DNA of 44,840 bases from Lentisphaerae bacterium RIFOXYA12_64_32 (GTDB taxonomy: Bacteria > Verrucomicrobiota > Lentisphaeria > Oligosphaerales > YB12-FULL-65-16), in assembly GCA_001803235.1 (NCBI GenBank), contig MHBL01000327.1:1-44840 (forward strand), read 5' to 3'. This document shows, in pieces, positions 9,301 through 17,671 of this stretch. The notes under the pieces were generated by a model. The model saw only the letters and a list, made by a program, of their open reading frames with translations. It was not told the origin of the DNA and ran no database searches. Each line of letters starts with the position of its first letter. The first letter of the stretch is position 1. The position numbers and the translations under genes were made by a program.

Positions 9301-10089
9301 AGCAACGAAGCGGCGACCGCCCTGCTGAATCTGACACCGGGAGAAGGGGGAGTTTTGTCCGATTGCTTCACTTCGGAAGATACGGCTTTTGTCAAAGGCA
9401 TCGCCAGCTACCTGGCGAACGGGACCGGGCTGGTGATCCCGGAGCGCGGTGTCGAGGAGGTGGTGCGCGAGTACTACTATCGTCTTCTGATCTCGGCCGC
9501 GGAGAGTGGACGCGAGGGCTCGCGTCCACTCGACGGCGTGCTGTTGGACCAGGCGATGGCGGTGGGCGATGGGACCTTGGTGACTTCCGGGATCGGTATG
9601 ATCGGTGCCAGCGTGTGTTACGACCTGGTGCTGCTGCGGGTGAGCCGGCATATGGCAGCCCACGAGGCGGAACTGGCGCTGGATGTGGTTCAGCGTGCCT
9701 TGAACGTGCGGACCGAGCCGGCGCTGAACGCGTATTACCCGGTGTTCTGCTTTCTTCAGGCAGGCCTGCAGGCGTTGACGGGACAGAATGGGCAGGCCGC
9801 CGAGACGTTGGAACGGCTGGCGGGATCCTTCGTGGCGAACGACGTGGAGTTGGCTCTGGCCACATCGCTGCGGCCCGATGCGGACTCCGCGAAGTTGCGG
9901 GCCAAGGTCAAGGGCGACAGGATGGCGCGGTTCTGGCTCGCCTGGCTGCAAAGCACCAGCCGGATTGGTGGCGACGAGTCGGCTGCCGGCGTGGAGAAGG
10001 CCATGGAACAACTGTCGGAACAGAGTGTCTCACGGGAACAGAAACGTCTGACGGAAGGCCTGCGTGCCTTCTGTTCGAGCCGCCGGTGA
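6307..10089 (+). CDS. Membrane Ser/Thr protein kinase with large C-terminal domain
   Basis: A Hanks-type kinase of 1260 residues. The catalytic domain spans about 15-280: glycine loop LGRGAMAVV (24-32), VALK with K47, catalytic loop HGDIKPEN (141-148), DFG (161-163), APE (185-187) and DIYSFG (201-206). The usual HRD is HGD, so the arginine that normally contacts the activation-loop phosphate is missing while the catalytic Asp, Lys and Asn are kept. It is therefore probably active without RD-type activation. One membrane helix lies at about 332-357, followed by a Pro/Lys-rich linker (430-500) and about 750 residues of mostly helical, repeat-like sequence that would face the periplasm. This resembles PknB-type topology with an unrecognised sensor. 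It precedes mcsA-mcsB-clpC-FHA on the same strand with a 203-bp gap. Confidence 0.9.
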   Translation: MAARAAGDFPAGTTIAGYRIERELGRGAMAVVCRAIQLNLERPVALKILTGDLAKNDEFVARFFNEARAAAQLSHPNIVQAYDAGVADGNIHYFAMEYVEGETLLTRILREGFLRPSVGLWIALDIGDALDYGWQTQRLTHGDIKPENIMLNSSGQTKLADFGLAKVAGHDYEGSEIMLTPLYAAPELIRGHRPKEDCRADIYSFGATVYHMFAGVPPFPGDDAKVVMKRHLNEPLTPLEERNPAISKSISDFVSHLLEKNPDDRPADWQEVKRKLKLLEQGLKVAKKLKHFKGGPVAQPILLKPPRPAGAASTNAGTTKSRATGTARRRNTTIMIMSGVAAVLFALLLFLAWQIVMPSGREPRPADTAALDVAQAEWDELSLKLARIKNPAECVDLLKAYAAKYDAVPAEYRERLDQYEQALKWRRTAEAVQQEQVKDTSPVPVEKPKAVQPRPTETKTKPKPSAPVKAQPPPSPPEKVQAVAVEERPAKSEEGVAKSAGSPPADVARQDDYVDYIAELSRLKYSPVRNLVPLIQKGMQWLEKYPEDTSENQMVSFVVKTMLPAVGEFQPRLVQKKDKLRGERLPGRLVKDDDRIKDVTASEILFEKRTEYGGMTSRRVPWSALDDPLYFTYLGKLAFGDASVPVDQQRPYLAVLLLCRAFQGFDAGLAAVSDSPERRMWGALRNDLERNVEEAKALVSWRQAQACLSRKEYMRADRLIAELKSGRTGVAARHSEEIIKLGEQCESYLPARQAADLVQQARDKSGDDPSAALVLLGIASTRYGNMDFPNKSDISGLLAKAVAEYSKNPQLESWLSSSPASFTPFANTVRSPGPGFWLAYAEAIAARADLPPRFQPAVGSLRGLGLLDLGEWRGALTLLATDKDLAVEKLPADLGASIWFGRGMVAERFGTNLVSPASVVGGIRGAFTTQKGASQAYPAVATAALLFDYGLLTDVSDIDVGEGLALGEVLKIECPPAYLPHKKRLLFAALSWMIESGRSNEAATALLNLTPGEGGVLSDCFTSEDTAFVKGIASYLANGTGLVIPERGVEEVVREYYYRLLISAAESGREGSRPLDGVLLDQAMAVGDGTLVTSGIGMIGASVCYDLVLLRVSRHMAAHEAELALDVVQRALNVRTEPALNAYYPVFCFLQAGLQALTGQNGQAAETLERLAGSFVANDVELALATSLRPDADSAKLRAKVKGDRMARFWLAWLQSTSRIGGDESAAGVEKAMEQLSEQSVSREQKRLTEGLRAFCSSRR

Positions 10090-10292
10090 CGCGAGGGCCG
10101 CTTCGGCGCGCCGGTGCGGACGTTCTGGGTTTTCATAGGAATCGATAGGGTGCTGACGATGGTGCGGGGCCGCTGGATGGTGGTCCACGACAGTGACGGC
10201 GATCCCTACGGATGGGACGGCACGTGGAATGCGTAGCCATGTGTGGGTTGAACGGGTGACTTCAGGGCGGTGCGAGCTCAAAGGGCGCTCCC

Positions 10293-10838
10293 ATGCTGTG
10301 TGACAGATGTCAGGGTCAGGAAGCCGCCATTCACATCCAGGAGATGATGGGCAACGCGGTGACTTCGATGCATTTGTGCGCGCAGTGTGCAGCGCAGGCC
10401 GGTTACTTACCGACGGAAGGCGAGGGGCCGCCGGACCTGTCGGTGATCGTGAGCAAGCTGACGGGCAAAGCGCTGGTGAGCGCGGTTGCGGAAACTGCGG
10501 ACGAAGCGGCGGCGGATGCCGAGCCGGTGAGTTCCCTGGCGTGTCCGGACTGCGGCCTGACGGAGAAGGAGTTTCGTGCCGAGGGGCGGTTGGGATGTGC
10601 CCGCTGCTACCCGGCGTTCGAGTCGATCTTGACGCCTTTGCTGGCGGACATGCACCGCGGGCCGGTTCACGTCGGGCGTGTCCCGATCGTGTCAGGTCCG
10701 GCGGTGGCGGAGTACGGTTTGGATGTCGTGACGCTGCGGCGGGAACTGGAGCACGCCGTGGCGTTGGAGGCTTACGAACAGGCGGCCGCGTTGCGGGATC
10801 AGATCACCCGCCTGGTGCAGGCGAAGGAACAGAGTTGA
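10293..10838 (+). CDS. mcsA: McsA, activator of the protein arginine kinase
   Basis: 181 residues, the length expected for McsA. The N-terminus has the zinc-finger pairs CDRC and CAQC, and a second set CPDC and CARC follows in the middle. The C-terminal 40 residues form a UVR (UvrB/UvrC-type) motif, LRRELEHAVALEAYEQAAAL. In Firmicutes McsA binds and stimulates McsB and tunes the CtsR/ClpC stress response. Here the stop codon is one base away from the mcsB start, so translational coupling is likely. No ctsR repressor gene precedes it, unlike the Bacillus ctsR-mcsA-mcsB-clpC operon; the upstream neighbour is the Ser/Thr kinase. The 203 bp before the ATG contain no clear promoter. Confidence 0.92.
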   Translation: MLCDRCQGQEAAIHIQEMMGNAVTSMHLCAQCAAQAGYLPTEGEGPPDLSVIVSKLTGKALVSAVAETADEAAADAEPVSSLACPDCGLTEKEFRAEGRLGCARCYPAFESILTPLLADMHRGPVHVGRVPIVSGPAVAEYGLDVVTLRRELEHAVALEAYEQAAALRDQITRLVQAKEQS

Positions 10839-10839
10839 G

Positions 10840-11913
10840 GTGGTGGTGGACGGAGTGACATACCACACGTTGGCGCGTCGGCCCGTGCCGTGGCTTTGTG
10901 ACGGCAGGGGGCCGCAGGAGATAGCCATCTCCTCGCGCATTCGTCTGGCGAGGAATCTGGATGCCTATCCGTTCCCGGGGCGCGCCTCGCCGAAAGCGCG
11001 GCAGGAGGTCCTGGGCATTGTGCAGGAGGTGGCGACGCGTCTGGACTCGATGCGGCCGGCGGTGTGTGGGGATATGGCCGAGATGGGTGAGGTAGATCGG
11101 AGCCTGCTGCTGGAGCGGCGCCTGGTCAGCAAGGAGTTGTGCGGTCGCGGCGCGGGCAGCGGTTTTGTCTACAGGGCAGACGAGTCGGTGTCCGTGATGA
11201 TCAACGAGGAGGACCACATCCGAGTCCAGGTGTTGCTGCCGCACCTGCAGCTTGGCGAAGCGTGGCGCGTCGCGGTGGTCTTGGATCGGGCCCTGGGGGC
11301 CTTGGTCCGATTCGCGTTTGAGCCCAGGCTCGGGTTCCTGACCGCCTGTCCCACCAATGTGGGGACAGGGCTGCGCGCCTCGGTCATGCTGCACTTGCCG
11401 GCATTAGTGTTGTCGGGGCAGATTCAGGCCATGGCGCAGGCGGCGCGGAAGTTGCGGTTCGGCGTACGGGGCATGCTGGGGGAGGGCACGGAGGCGGTGG
11501 CCAACCTGTTCCAGATCTCGAATCAGTCGACGCTGGGCGAGTCGGAGGACCAGATCCTGCGGCGGTTGGACGTGATGATCGACCGGTTTGTCGCCGAGGA
11601 GCAGAACGCGAGACTGCGGTTGGCGCGGTTGGAGCGCGTGCGGCTCTGCGACCATGTGGCGCGGGCCCATGCGGTTTTACGCGAGTCCTACATTCTGTCG
11701 AGCAAGGAAGCGCTGAACAGCCTGTCGGCGGTTCGGTTTGGCGTGGAGATGGGAATGCTGTCCCGGTTGACCCAGGCGACGGTGAACCGGCTATCCCTGG
11801 CGGTGTTGCCCGGGCATCTGCAGGTCGAGCGTGGCAGTCCATTGGACGTACCGGACCGGGATGTTGCCCGGGCCGAACTGGTGCGTGCCGAACTGCGGGC
11901 CGCGGAGGCGTGA
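10840..11913 (+). CDS. mcsB: McsB, protein arginine kinase
   Basis: 357 residues of the phosphagen-kinase-like family that phosphorylates arginine on proteins and marks them for ClpC-ClpP. Family signatures are SSRIRLARNL (31-40), NEEDHIR (132-138), ACPTNVGTGLRAS (169-181, containing the conserved catalytic-site Cys) and ISNQSTLGESED (226-237). The C-terminus carries RDVARA (340-345), which fits the RDxxRA phosphoarginine-binding allosteric motif described in Bacillus McsB. The start is taken as GTG at 10840, directly after the mcsA stop; further GTG codons at 10843 and 10846 are equally possible. Its pairing with clpC in an LPS-producing bacterium shows that the pArg pathway is not limited to Gram-positives here. 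Confidence 0.93.
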   Translation: MVVDGVTYHTLARRPVPWLCDGRGPQEIAISSRIRLARNLDAYPFPGRASPKARQEVLGIVQEVATRLDSMRPAVCGDMAEMGEVDRSLLLERRLVSKELCGRGAGSGFVYRADESVSVMINEEDHIRVQVLLPHLQLGEAWRVAVVLDRALGALVRFAFEPRLGFLTACPTNVGTGLRASVMLHLPALVLSGQIQAMAQAARKLRFGVRGMLGEGTEAVANLFQISNQSTLGESEDQILRRLDVMIDRFVAEEQNARLRLARLERVRLCDHVARAHAVLRESYILSSKEALNSLSAVRFGVEMGMLSRLTQATVNRLSLAVLPGHLQVERGSPLDVPDRDVARAELVRAELRAAEA

Positions 11914-11964
11914 ACCGGGCGCGGAACGACGAATTGTCGATGGCCATAACGAGGAATAGGTGAA

Positions 11965-14502
11965 ATGTCAAAGTCTGATGATTTCGAGTTCGCGATGCAC
12001 AACTTCACTCCGCGGGCGCAGCAGGTCATGGCGCTGGCCAAGCGCGAGGCGAAGCGGTTTGGCCACAACTACGTCGGCACGGAACACCTGTTGCTCGGGC
12101 TGATCAAGCTGGGGCAGGGCGTGGCGGTGGCGGCGTTGCAGGCCATGGGGCTGGATCTGGAGACGGTGCGCTACGAAGTGGAGAAGCACTCCGGTCCGGG
12201 GCAGAATACGCAGGTCGAGGGTGACCCGCCGGTGACGCCGCGGGTGAAGCGGGTGATCGCGCTGGCGGCCAAGGAGGCCCGGGCCCTGAACTACAACTAC
12301 ATCGGCACGGAGCACATCCTGTTGGGGTTGCTGCGGGAAGGGGATGGTGTTGCGGCCCGGATTCTGCGCAGCCTGAACGTGGATGCGGATGCGGTTCGGA
12401 ACCAGGTGATGAAGGCGTTGGACCCGAACTACCTGCCGTCCGAGGCAAAGGGCCAGAACCCGGAGGGCGGTAGCGGGGGTGGCGGCGAGGAGCAGGCGGC
12501 GCCTGGGCAGAAGCAGAAGACGCCGGCCCTGCGCGCGTTCGGCCGGGACCTGAACGAACTGGCGGCGAAGGGCGACCTGGACCCGGTGATCGGGCGTGCC
12601 AACGAGATTGAGCGTGTGATCCAGGTGCTGTGCCGGCGGACCAAGAATAACCCGGTGCTGATCGGCGAAGCGGGCGTCGGCAAGACGGCGATTGTCGAGG
12701 GGTTGGCGCAGGCGATCGTACAGAAGAACGTACCGGAACTGCTGCGGGAACGCACCGTGGTGGCCCTGGATCTGCCGTTGATGGTGGCTGGCACCAAGTA
12801 CCGCGGCCAGTTCGAGGAACGCATCAAGGCCGTCATGGAGGAGATCAAGCGGGCGAAGAACGTCATTCTGTTCATCGACGAACTGCACACCATTGTCGGC
12901 GCCGGTGGCGCCGAGGGTGCCATGGACGCTTCGAACATCCTGAAGCCGGCGTTGTCCCGTGGCGAGATCCAGTGTGTGGGTGCCACGACCATGGACGAGT
13001 ACCGGAAGCACATTGAGAAGGACGCGGCCTTGGAGCGGCGTTTTCAGCCGATCGTTGTGAATGCGCCGTCGCGCGAGGAGGCGGTGGAGATTTTGCGCGG
13101 CCTGCGGTACAAGTACGAGGGGCACCACCACGTACGGTACTCTGACGAGGCGTTGGCGGGGGCGGTGCGGCTTTCGGATCGGTACGTGACGGGGCGGCAC
13201 CTTCCGGACAAGGCGATCGATGTGATTGACGAGGCCGGGGCGCGAGCCCGCATTGCCTCGATGATTCGGCCGCCGGACCTCACCGACATCGAGAAGGAGA
13301 TCCAGGAGATTCAGCACGCCAAGGAAGCGGCCGTGGAGGGGCAGCAGTTCGAGAAGGCCGCCGCGCTGCGTGACAAGGAGAAGGAGTTGCGGCGGAAGCT
13401 GGAGCAGACCCTGAAGGCGTGGGAGCAGAAACGCGAAGAGCAGGTGGTCACCATCTCGGGGGACGATGTCCGGCACGTGGTGGCGAAGATGAGCGGGGTG
13501 CCGTTGCACCGCATCGAGGAAGGCGAGGCGGCGCGGTTGCTGCGGATGGAGGAGGAGATTCGGCGGACGGTGATTGGCCAGGACGGGGCCGTGGGCGCCA
13601 TTTGCCGCGCGGTGCGGCGGTCCAGGGCTGACCTGAAGGATCCGCGCCGGCCGATCGGCTCGTTCATCTTCCTGGGGCCGAGCGGGGTCGGGAAGACGCT
13701 GTTGGCCAAGGCGCTGGCGGAGTTCATTTTCGGCGATCCTGACGCCCTGATTCGGCTCGACATGTCGGAGTACATGGAGAAGTTCAATGTCAGTCGCCTG
13801 GTCGGATCGCCGCCCGGGTACATCGGGCACGGCGAAGGCGGCCAGCTTACGGAGCGGGTGCGGCGTCGACCCTATTCGGTGGTGTTGTTCGACGAGGTGG
13901 AGAAGGCGCACCCGGACGTCATGCACATGCTGCTGCAGGTCCTGGAGGAAGGGCAGATCACCGACAGTGTCGGCTACCGGATCGATTTCCGCAACACGAT
14001 CGTGGTGATGACCTCCAACCTGGGTGCGGCGGAGATTGTGCGGCCGTCCACCATGGGCTTTGCCGCTCCCCCGGTTGGTGAGGCTGACTATCAGAGCATG
14101 CGTGTGCGCCTGGAGGATCAGGCGAAGCGGGCGTTCAAGCCCGAGTTTCTGAACCGTGTCGACGAGATCGTTGTTTTCCGGCAGCTCGGCAAGACGGACA
14201 TTGGGGAGATCGTGAGTCTGGAGGTTGCCAAGATCCAGGAGCGTTTGGCCACGCGCGGGATACGCCTGGAGTATGGAGACCCGGTGCGCGATTTCCTGAT
14301 CGACAAGGGATACAAGCCGGAGTATGGCGCCCGGCAGCTTCGGCGTGTGGTCGAGCAGTACATCGAAGATCCGCTTTCCGAGGAAATTCTGCGAGGCGCG
14401 CTCCCGGAAGGTGCACGGATTGTGATCGAAGCCGGAGATGGCAAGCTGCTCTTCCGGCCGAACGAGGTGCCGGAGAAGGCGGTGGCCGAGAGCGAAGGTT
14501 GA
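11965..14502 (+). CDS. clpC: ClpC AAA+ unfoldase
   Basis: 845 residues, full length for ClpC. Two Clp-N repeats span about 10-150. The first AAA+ module has Walker A GEAGVGKT (234-241) and Walker B ILFIDE (301-306). A UVR-bearing middle domain lies near 435-475 (EIQHAKEAAVEGQQFEKAAAL). The second AAA+ module has Walker A GPSGVGKT near 571-578, followed by the C-terminal ClpB-D2-small domain. ClpC unfolds substrates, including arginine-phosphorylated proteins that dock on its N domain, and feeds them to ClpP; clpP is not in this window. The ATG at 11965 is used; M11 would give the more usual ClpC N-terminus. It is preceded by mcsB and followed four bases later by the FHA gene, so it is likely one transcript. 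Confidence 0.97.
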   Translation: MSKSDDFEFAMHNFTPRAQQVMALAKREAKRFGHNYVGTEHLLLGLIKLGQGVAVAALQAMGLDLETVRYEVEKHSGPGQNTQVEGDPPVTPRVKRVIALAAKEARALNYNYIGTEHILLGLLREGDGVAARILRSLNVDADAVRNQVMKALDPNYLPSEAKGQNPEGGSGGGGEEQAAPGQKQKTPALRAFGRDLNELAAKGDLDPVIGRANEIERVIQVLCRRTKNNPVLIGEAGVGKTAIVEGLAQAIVQKNVPELLRERTVVALDLPLMVAGTKYRGQFEERIKAVMEEIKRAKNVILFIDELHTIVGAGGAEGAMDASNILKPALSRGEIQCVGATTMDEYRKHIEKDAALERRFQPIVVNAPSREEAVEILRGLRYKYEGHHHVRYSDEALAGAVRLSDRYVTGRHLPDKAIDVIDEAGARARIASMIRPPDLTDIEKEIQEIQHAKEAAVEGQQFEKAAALRDKEKELRRKLEQTLKAWEQKREEQVVTISGDDVRHVVAKMSGVPLHRIEEGEAARLLRMEEEIRRTVIGQDGAVGAICRAVRRSRADLKDPRRPIGSFIFLGPSGVGKTLLAKALAEFIFGDPDALIRLDMSEYMEKFNVSRLVGSPPGYIGHGEGGQLTERVRRRPYSVVLFDEVEKAHPDVMHMLLQVLEEGQITDSVGYRIDFRNTIVVMTSNLGAAEIVRPSTMGFAAPPVGEADYQSMRVRLEDQAKRAFKPEFLNRVDEIVVFRQLGKTDIGEIVSLEVAKIQERLATRGIRLEYGDPVRDFLIDKGYKPEYGARQLRRVVEQYIEDPLSEEILRGALPEGARIVIEAGDGKLLFRPNEVPEKAVAESEG

Positions 14503-14506
14503 CCCC

Positions 14507-15286
14507 TTGCCTTTTCAGCTTCACATCCGGCACAACCTGGATTCCGCGGCGGATCACTTTGCCGCCGGGGACGTGCGTTCATTCGATCGTGAGCTCGTGC
14601 GTGTTGGCAGCTCCCCGGACGCCGACGTGCGGCTGGGTGAGGAAGGATGTCAACCGACGCTTTTCCTGCTGTTGTCCGACGCGGCGGGCCGCGTTGTGCG
14701 GCTGAAGTCTGATCCAGGCGCCTGTGTCTTTGTCGGCCAGGCTCGGGTGGAAGACGAACGACAACTGGCCAGCGGCGACGAGATCCGGGTGGGGCACTGG
14801 ACGTTTCGGTTCCAGCGCGTTTACGCGCGTGCCGGCCTTGGGCGTCGTGCGGGTTTAATGTCGCTGACGGCCCGGGCCTTGGTGGTCTTTATCCTGGTCA
14901 TGGAGATCGGGGGCGTCGTCTGGCTGCCGCGCCAGATGCGGTCGGCCATGCTCTGGGAGGAGGAAATCGCGCGGCAGCGGGCGCTGACGTTGCTTGATTC
15001 ACTGCGCGACGGCAACCGGCCCTCGGAACAGGAAACCGAGATGGAGCGGACGGCACGTGAGACCGTGGGGCGCGAACTGGATGCGCTGGCCAGGCACGTG
15101 CGCCAATACGAGGAGGCTCTGACGCGCGACGAATGGGGGCGGATCATGGCGGACCTGAGGGGGTACGAGCAGATCCTGAACCGCTTGGCACGGCGCCAGG
15201 TGTTTCAGCCGGTGCCCCCGCTGGACGTGGAGGGTGGCGTGACGGCCGTGCTGAAGGCACACGGGGTGTTGCCGGAGGGGAAATGA
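14507..15286 (+). CDS. FHA-domain membrane protein
   Basis: 259 residues, beginning at a TTG four bases after the clpC stop and eight bases after GAAGG; starting upstream would require reading through clpC codons. Residues about 20-100 form a forkhead-associated fold (RVGSSPDADVRLGEEG, then VFVGQARVEDERQLASGDEIRVG), a phosphothreonine-binding module. One membrane helix follows (about 125-145, ALVVFILVMEIGGVVWL), then a charged coiled-coil tail. The conserved FHA start G-R-S is weakly kept (VGSS), so phosphopeptide binding needs testing. Because the cluster starts with a Ser/Thr kinase, this protein is a natural candidate reader of its phosphorylation and might bring ClpC to the membrane; that is inference from gene order only. 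Confidence 0.75.
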   Translation: MPFQLHIRHNLDSAADHFAAGDVRSFDRELVRVGSSPDADVRLGEEGCQPTLFLLLSDAAGRVVRLKSDPGACVFVGQARVEDERQLASGDEIRVGHWTFRFQRVYARAGLGRRAGLMSLTARALVVFILVMEIGGVVWLPRQMRSAMLWEEEIARQRALTLLDSLRDGNRPSEQETEMERTARETVGRELDALARHVRQYEEALTRDEWGRIMADLRGYEQILNRLARRQVFQPVPPLDVEGGVTAVLKAHGVLPEGK

Positions 15287-15317
15287 GGTGGACCGTGCCG
15301 TGGTCGGCAGCCAGAGG

Positions 15318-15357
15318 ACAGATGAACCGCGGATTGCGGAGATGAACGCAGACGGAA
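15318..15357 (+). repeat. Decamer array in the hldE1 leader
   Basis: Four degenerate 10-bp units (ACAGATGAAC, CGCGGATTGC, GGAGATGAAC, GCAGACGGAA) end 7 nt before the ATG of the heptose kinase gene. They share the GCAGATNNAC consensus with the inverted arrays at 94-230. Confidence 0.6.
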
Positions 15358-15364
15358 AGGATAA

Positions 15365-16384
15365 ATGGGCGTGAGTGATCGGGACTTGTTGCCGTGTCTT
15401 TCCCGTTTCAGCGGGTTTTCTGTCGCCGTGATGGGCGACGTGATGCTGGACCAGTACGTCTGGGGCCGCGCGTCGCGGATTTCGCAGGAAGCGCCGGTGC
15501 CCATCGTCTGCGTGGAGCGGGATACGGTGGCGCCGGGCGGTGCGGCCAACGTGGCGCGCAATGTCTGTACTCTGGGTGGGCGGGCCTGGGCGCTGGGGTT
15601 CGTGGGCGCCGACGAGAACGCCGAGAGGCTGCGGAAAACATTGCGGGAGACGGGGACTGATGTGGACGGCTTGGTGGCGCTGCCTGACCGCATGACGACG
15701 GTCAAGACACGGGTCCTGGCCAACAACCAGCAGGTGGTCCGAATCGACCGCGAGGAGACGGCTCCGGCGTCGGCGTCCGCCGTTGAGCGGCTCCGGCTGG
15801 AGCTGTTGAAGACCTTGGATCGGCACGCGGTCGGGGCCGTCATCCTGGAGGACTATGCGAAAGGCGTGTTTTCTGAGGGGTTCATGGCTGATGTCGCGGC
15901 CCTGGCCCGGCAGCGCGGTATTCTGGTGGCGTTGGATCCGCATCCGAGCCATCCGTTCAATGTCAAGGGCATGCGGTTGCTGACTCCGAACCGGGCCGAG
16001 GCGTTTGCTCTGGCGGGCGTGTACTACCGGTCAGCGGTTCGGCCGCTGGAGAAGGACACGGCGCTGCTGGACGTGGGCGCCCGTCTGCTGGATCTGTGGG
16101 AGACCGAGCTGTTGCTGATTACGCTGGGCGCCGACGGCATGGCGTTGTTCACGCCCGGTGCCGAGCCGGTTCACATTCCGACCCGGGCACGTCAGGTGTT
16201 CGATGTGTCGGGGGCTGGCGATACGGTGATCGCGGCGTTTGTGATGGCGCTGCTGGCTGGGGCGACACCGGCGGACGCGGCGCGGCTCTCCAACCTTGCG
16301 GCCGGAATCAAGGTCGGCAAGATTGGCACGGTTGGGGTGCACATGGCAGAGATGGAGGCGGAGTTGAAGGGACACGATGCGTAA
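15365..16384 (+). CDS. hldE1 (rfaE1): D-glycero-beta-D-manno-heptose-7-phosphate kinase (HldE kinase domain)
   Basis: A PfkB/ribokinase-fold sugar kinase of 339 residues that matches the first domain of E. coli HldE. It phosphorylates heptose-7-phosphate at C1 on the way to ADP-heptose for the LPS inner core. The substrate-side glycine-rich motif GGAANVARNV is at about 57-66 and the anion-hole/catalytic signature DVSGAGDTVIAAF near 280-292. The N-terminal MGDVMLDQYVWGRASRIS is characteristic of RfaE rather than of other PfkB kinases. The nucleotidyltransferase domain of fused HldE is absent, so a separate RfaE2 is expected elsewhere. It overlaps gmhB by eight bases and opens the LPS operon. 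Confidence 0.9.
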   Translation: MGVSDRDLLPCLSRFSGFSVAVMGDVMLDQYVWGRASRISQEAPVPIVCVERDTVAPGGAANVARNVCTLGGRAWALGFVGADENAERLRKTLRETGTDVDGLVALPDRMTTVKTRVLANNQQVVRIDREETAPASASAVERLRLELLKTLDRHAVGAVILEDYAKGVFSEGFMADVAALARQRGILVALDPHPSHPFNVKGMRLLTPNRAEAFALAGVYYRSAVRPLEKDTALLDVGARLLDLWETELLLITLGADGMALFTPGAEPVHIPTRARQVFDVSGAGDTVIAAFVMALLAGATPADAARLSNLAAGIKVGKIGTVGVHMAEMEAELKGHDA

Positions 16385-16895
16385 AGCGGTTTTTCTGGAC
16401 CGGGACGGCACGATCGTGTCGGACCGGGCTTATCTGGCCGATGTGGCAGGGGTGGAATTGATGCCCGGTGTTGGAACGGCACTTCGGGCGTTGGCGCGCC
16501 GTGGGTTTCTGCTGGTCCTGATCACGAACCAGTCCGGGATCGGCCGTGGCTACTTCACCTCAGCGACGGTGGCGGCGCAGCACCGGCGGCTGGACGAACT
16601 GCTGGGCGGATTCGGCGTGAAACTGGACGGCGTGGAGGTGTGCCCGCATCTGCCTGCTGAGGATTGCGACTGTCGGAAGCCGAGACCGGGCATGCTGGTG
16701 CGGGCCGCGGAGCGGCTGGGAGTAGACCTGGCCAGGTCATTTATGGTGGGGGACAAGGTCTCTGATGTCGAGGCGGGCAGGGCGGTGGGGTGCGCAACGG
16801 TACGAATCGGCGTTGAGTCTTGCTCGGGGGCGGACTTCGCAACTCCCGACCTGAGTGGCGCCGCCGAGTGGATACTGAATCGGGACAACTCATGA
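16377..16895 (+). CDS. gmhB: Heptose-1,7-bisphosphate 7-phosphatase GmhB
   Basis: 172 residues of the HAD-IIIA histidinol-phosphatase-like family. The nucleophile/acid pair is D8 and D10 in FLDRDGT, the motif II strand is VLITNQSGIGRGYF, and motif III/IV is MVGDKVSDVEAG. The zinc loop C89-x-H91 ... C97-x-C99 (CPHLPAEDCDC) is the hallmark of GmhB. It removes the C7 phosphate of heptose bisphosphate made by the preceding kinase. The ATG overlaps the end of the kinase gene and its own TGA overlaps the kdsB start (ATGA), so the genes are translationally coupled. Confidence 0.92.
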   Translation: MRKAVFLDRDGTIVSDRAYLADVAGVELMPGVGTALRALARRGFLLVLITNQSGIGRGYFTSATVAAQHRRLDELLGGFGVKLDGVEVCPHLPAEDCDCRKPRPGMLVRAAERLGVDLARSFMVGDKVSDVEAGRAVGCATVRIGVESCSGADFATPDLSGAAEWILNRDNS

Positions 16896-17671
16896 ACAGC
16901 ATGGCGACGAGAATGACGCGAAAAGGCGATCGCGTGATCGCGGTGATCCCGGCACGGTACGGGAGTACCCGCTTCCCCGGCAAACCGCTGGCGTTGATCG
17001 CCGGCAAGACCATGATCGAGCAGGTGTACCGTCGGGCGGCGGCCGCAACGTACGTTGACAAGGTTCTGGTTGCTACGGACGATGCGCGGATCGCCGCGGC
17101 GGTGGCCGGTTTTGGAGGCGACGCGGTGATGACCTCCAGCGAGCACGCCACCGGCACGGACCGTATCGCCGAAGCGATGCGCGGCAGGGACGCGGACTGG
17201 GTGCTCAACGTTCAGGGTGACGAGCCCACGCTGCCGCCAAGCGTGCTGGACGATCTGGTCCGGGCCATGGCATCGGCGCGCTGCGACATGGGAACTGTGG
17301 CCGTTCCGTTCGGTCTAACCGGTAGAGACCCAAGTGATCCGAATTGCGTCAAAGTGGTCGTGGACGGCGAGTCCCGGGCGTTGTACTTCAGTCGTGCGCA
17401 GGTGCCGTTCTGCCGCCAAGGCGGGACACCGGTAGAACCCATGTTGCACTGGGGTTTGTACGCCTACCGGCGCGATTTTCTCGACAAGTTTGTATCGTGG
17501 CCGCGCGGGCAGTTGGAGACCTGTGAGATGCTCGAACAGTTGCGGGCGGTCGAAAAGGGGGTTCGCATTCTGGTCGTCAAGGCCTCGGTGCCCAGCGTGG
17601 GTGTGGACGTGCCGGCGGACATTCCGTTGGTCGAGGAGATGCTGCGGCGCGAGGCGAAGGGGGCTGCATGA
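16892..17671 (+). CDS. kdsB: 3-deoxy-manno-octulosonate cytidylyltransferase (CMP-Kdo synthetase)
   Basis: 259 residues from the ATG that overlaps the gmhB stop; a start at 16820 would lie inside gmhB. It activates Kdo as CMP-Kdo for lipid A glycosylation. The nucleotide-binding signature is VIPARYGSTRFPGKPL near the N-terminus. VLNVQGDEPTLPPSVLDDL and the later GLYAYRRDFL segment are typical of KdsB. Its TGA overlaps the kdsA ATG, again an ATGA junction. Confidence 0.95.
   Translation: MNSMATRMTRKGDRVIAVIPARYGSTRFPGKPLALIAGKTMIEQVYRRAAAATYVDKVLVATDDARIAAAVAGFGGDAVMTSSEHATGTDRIAEAMRGRDADWVLNVQGDEPTLPPSVLDDLVRAMASARCDMGTVAVPFGLTGRDPSDPNCVKVVVDGESRALYFSRAQVPFCRQGGTPVEPMLHWGLYAYRRDFLDKFVSWPRGQLETCEMLEQLRAVEKGVRILVVKASVPSVGVDVPADIPLVEEMLRREAKGAA

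Noticed and set aside
8680..10011. 443-codon open frame opposite the kinase tail
   Set aside because: Gln/His/Arg-rich shadow; the kinase frame is continuous from a well-defined catalytic domain.
11968..13926. 652-codon open frame opposite clpC
   Set aside because: Arg/Leu/His-rich antisense shadow of an unambiguous ClpC sequence.
14438..14506. Upstream start of the FHA gene inside clpC
   Set aside because: It would add Arg/Ser-rich residues overlapping the conserved ClpC C-terminus; the TTG at 14507 has better spacing.
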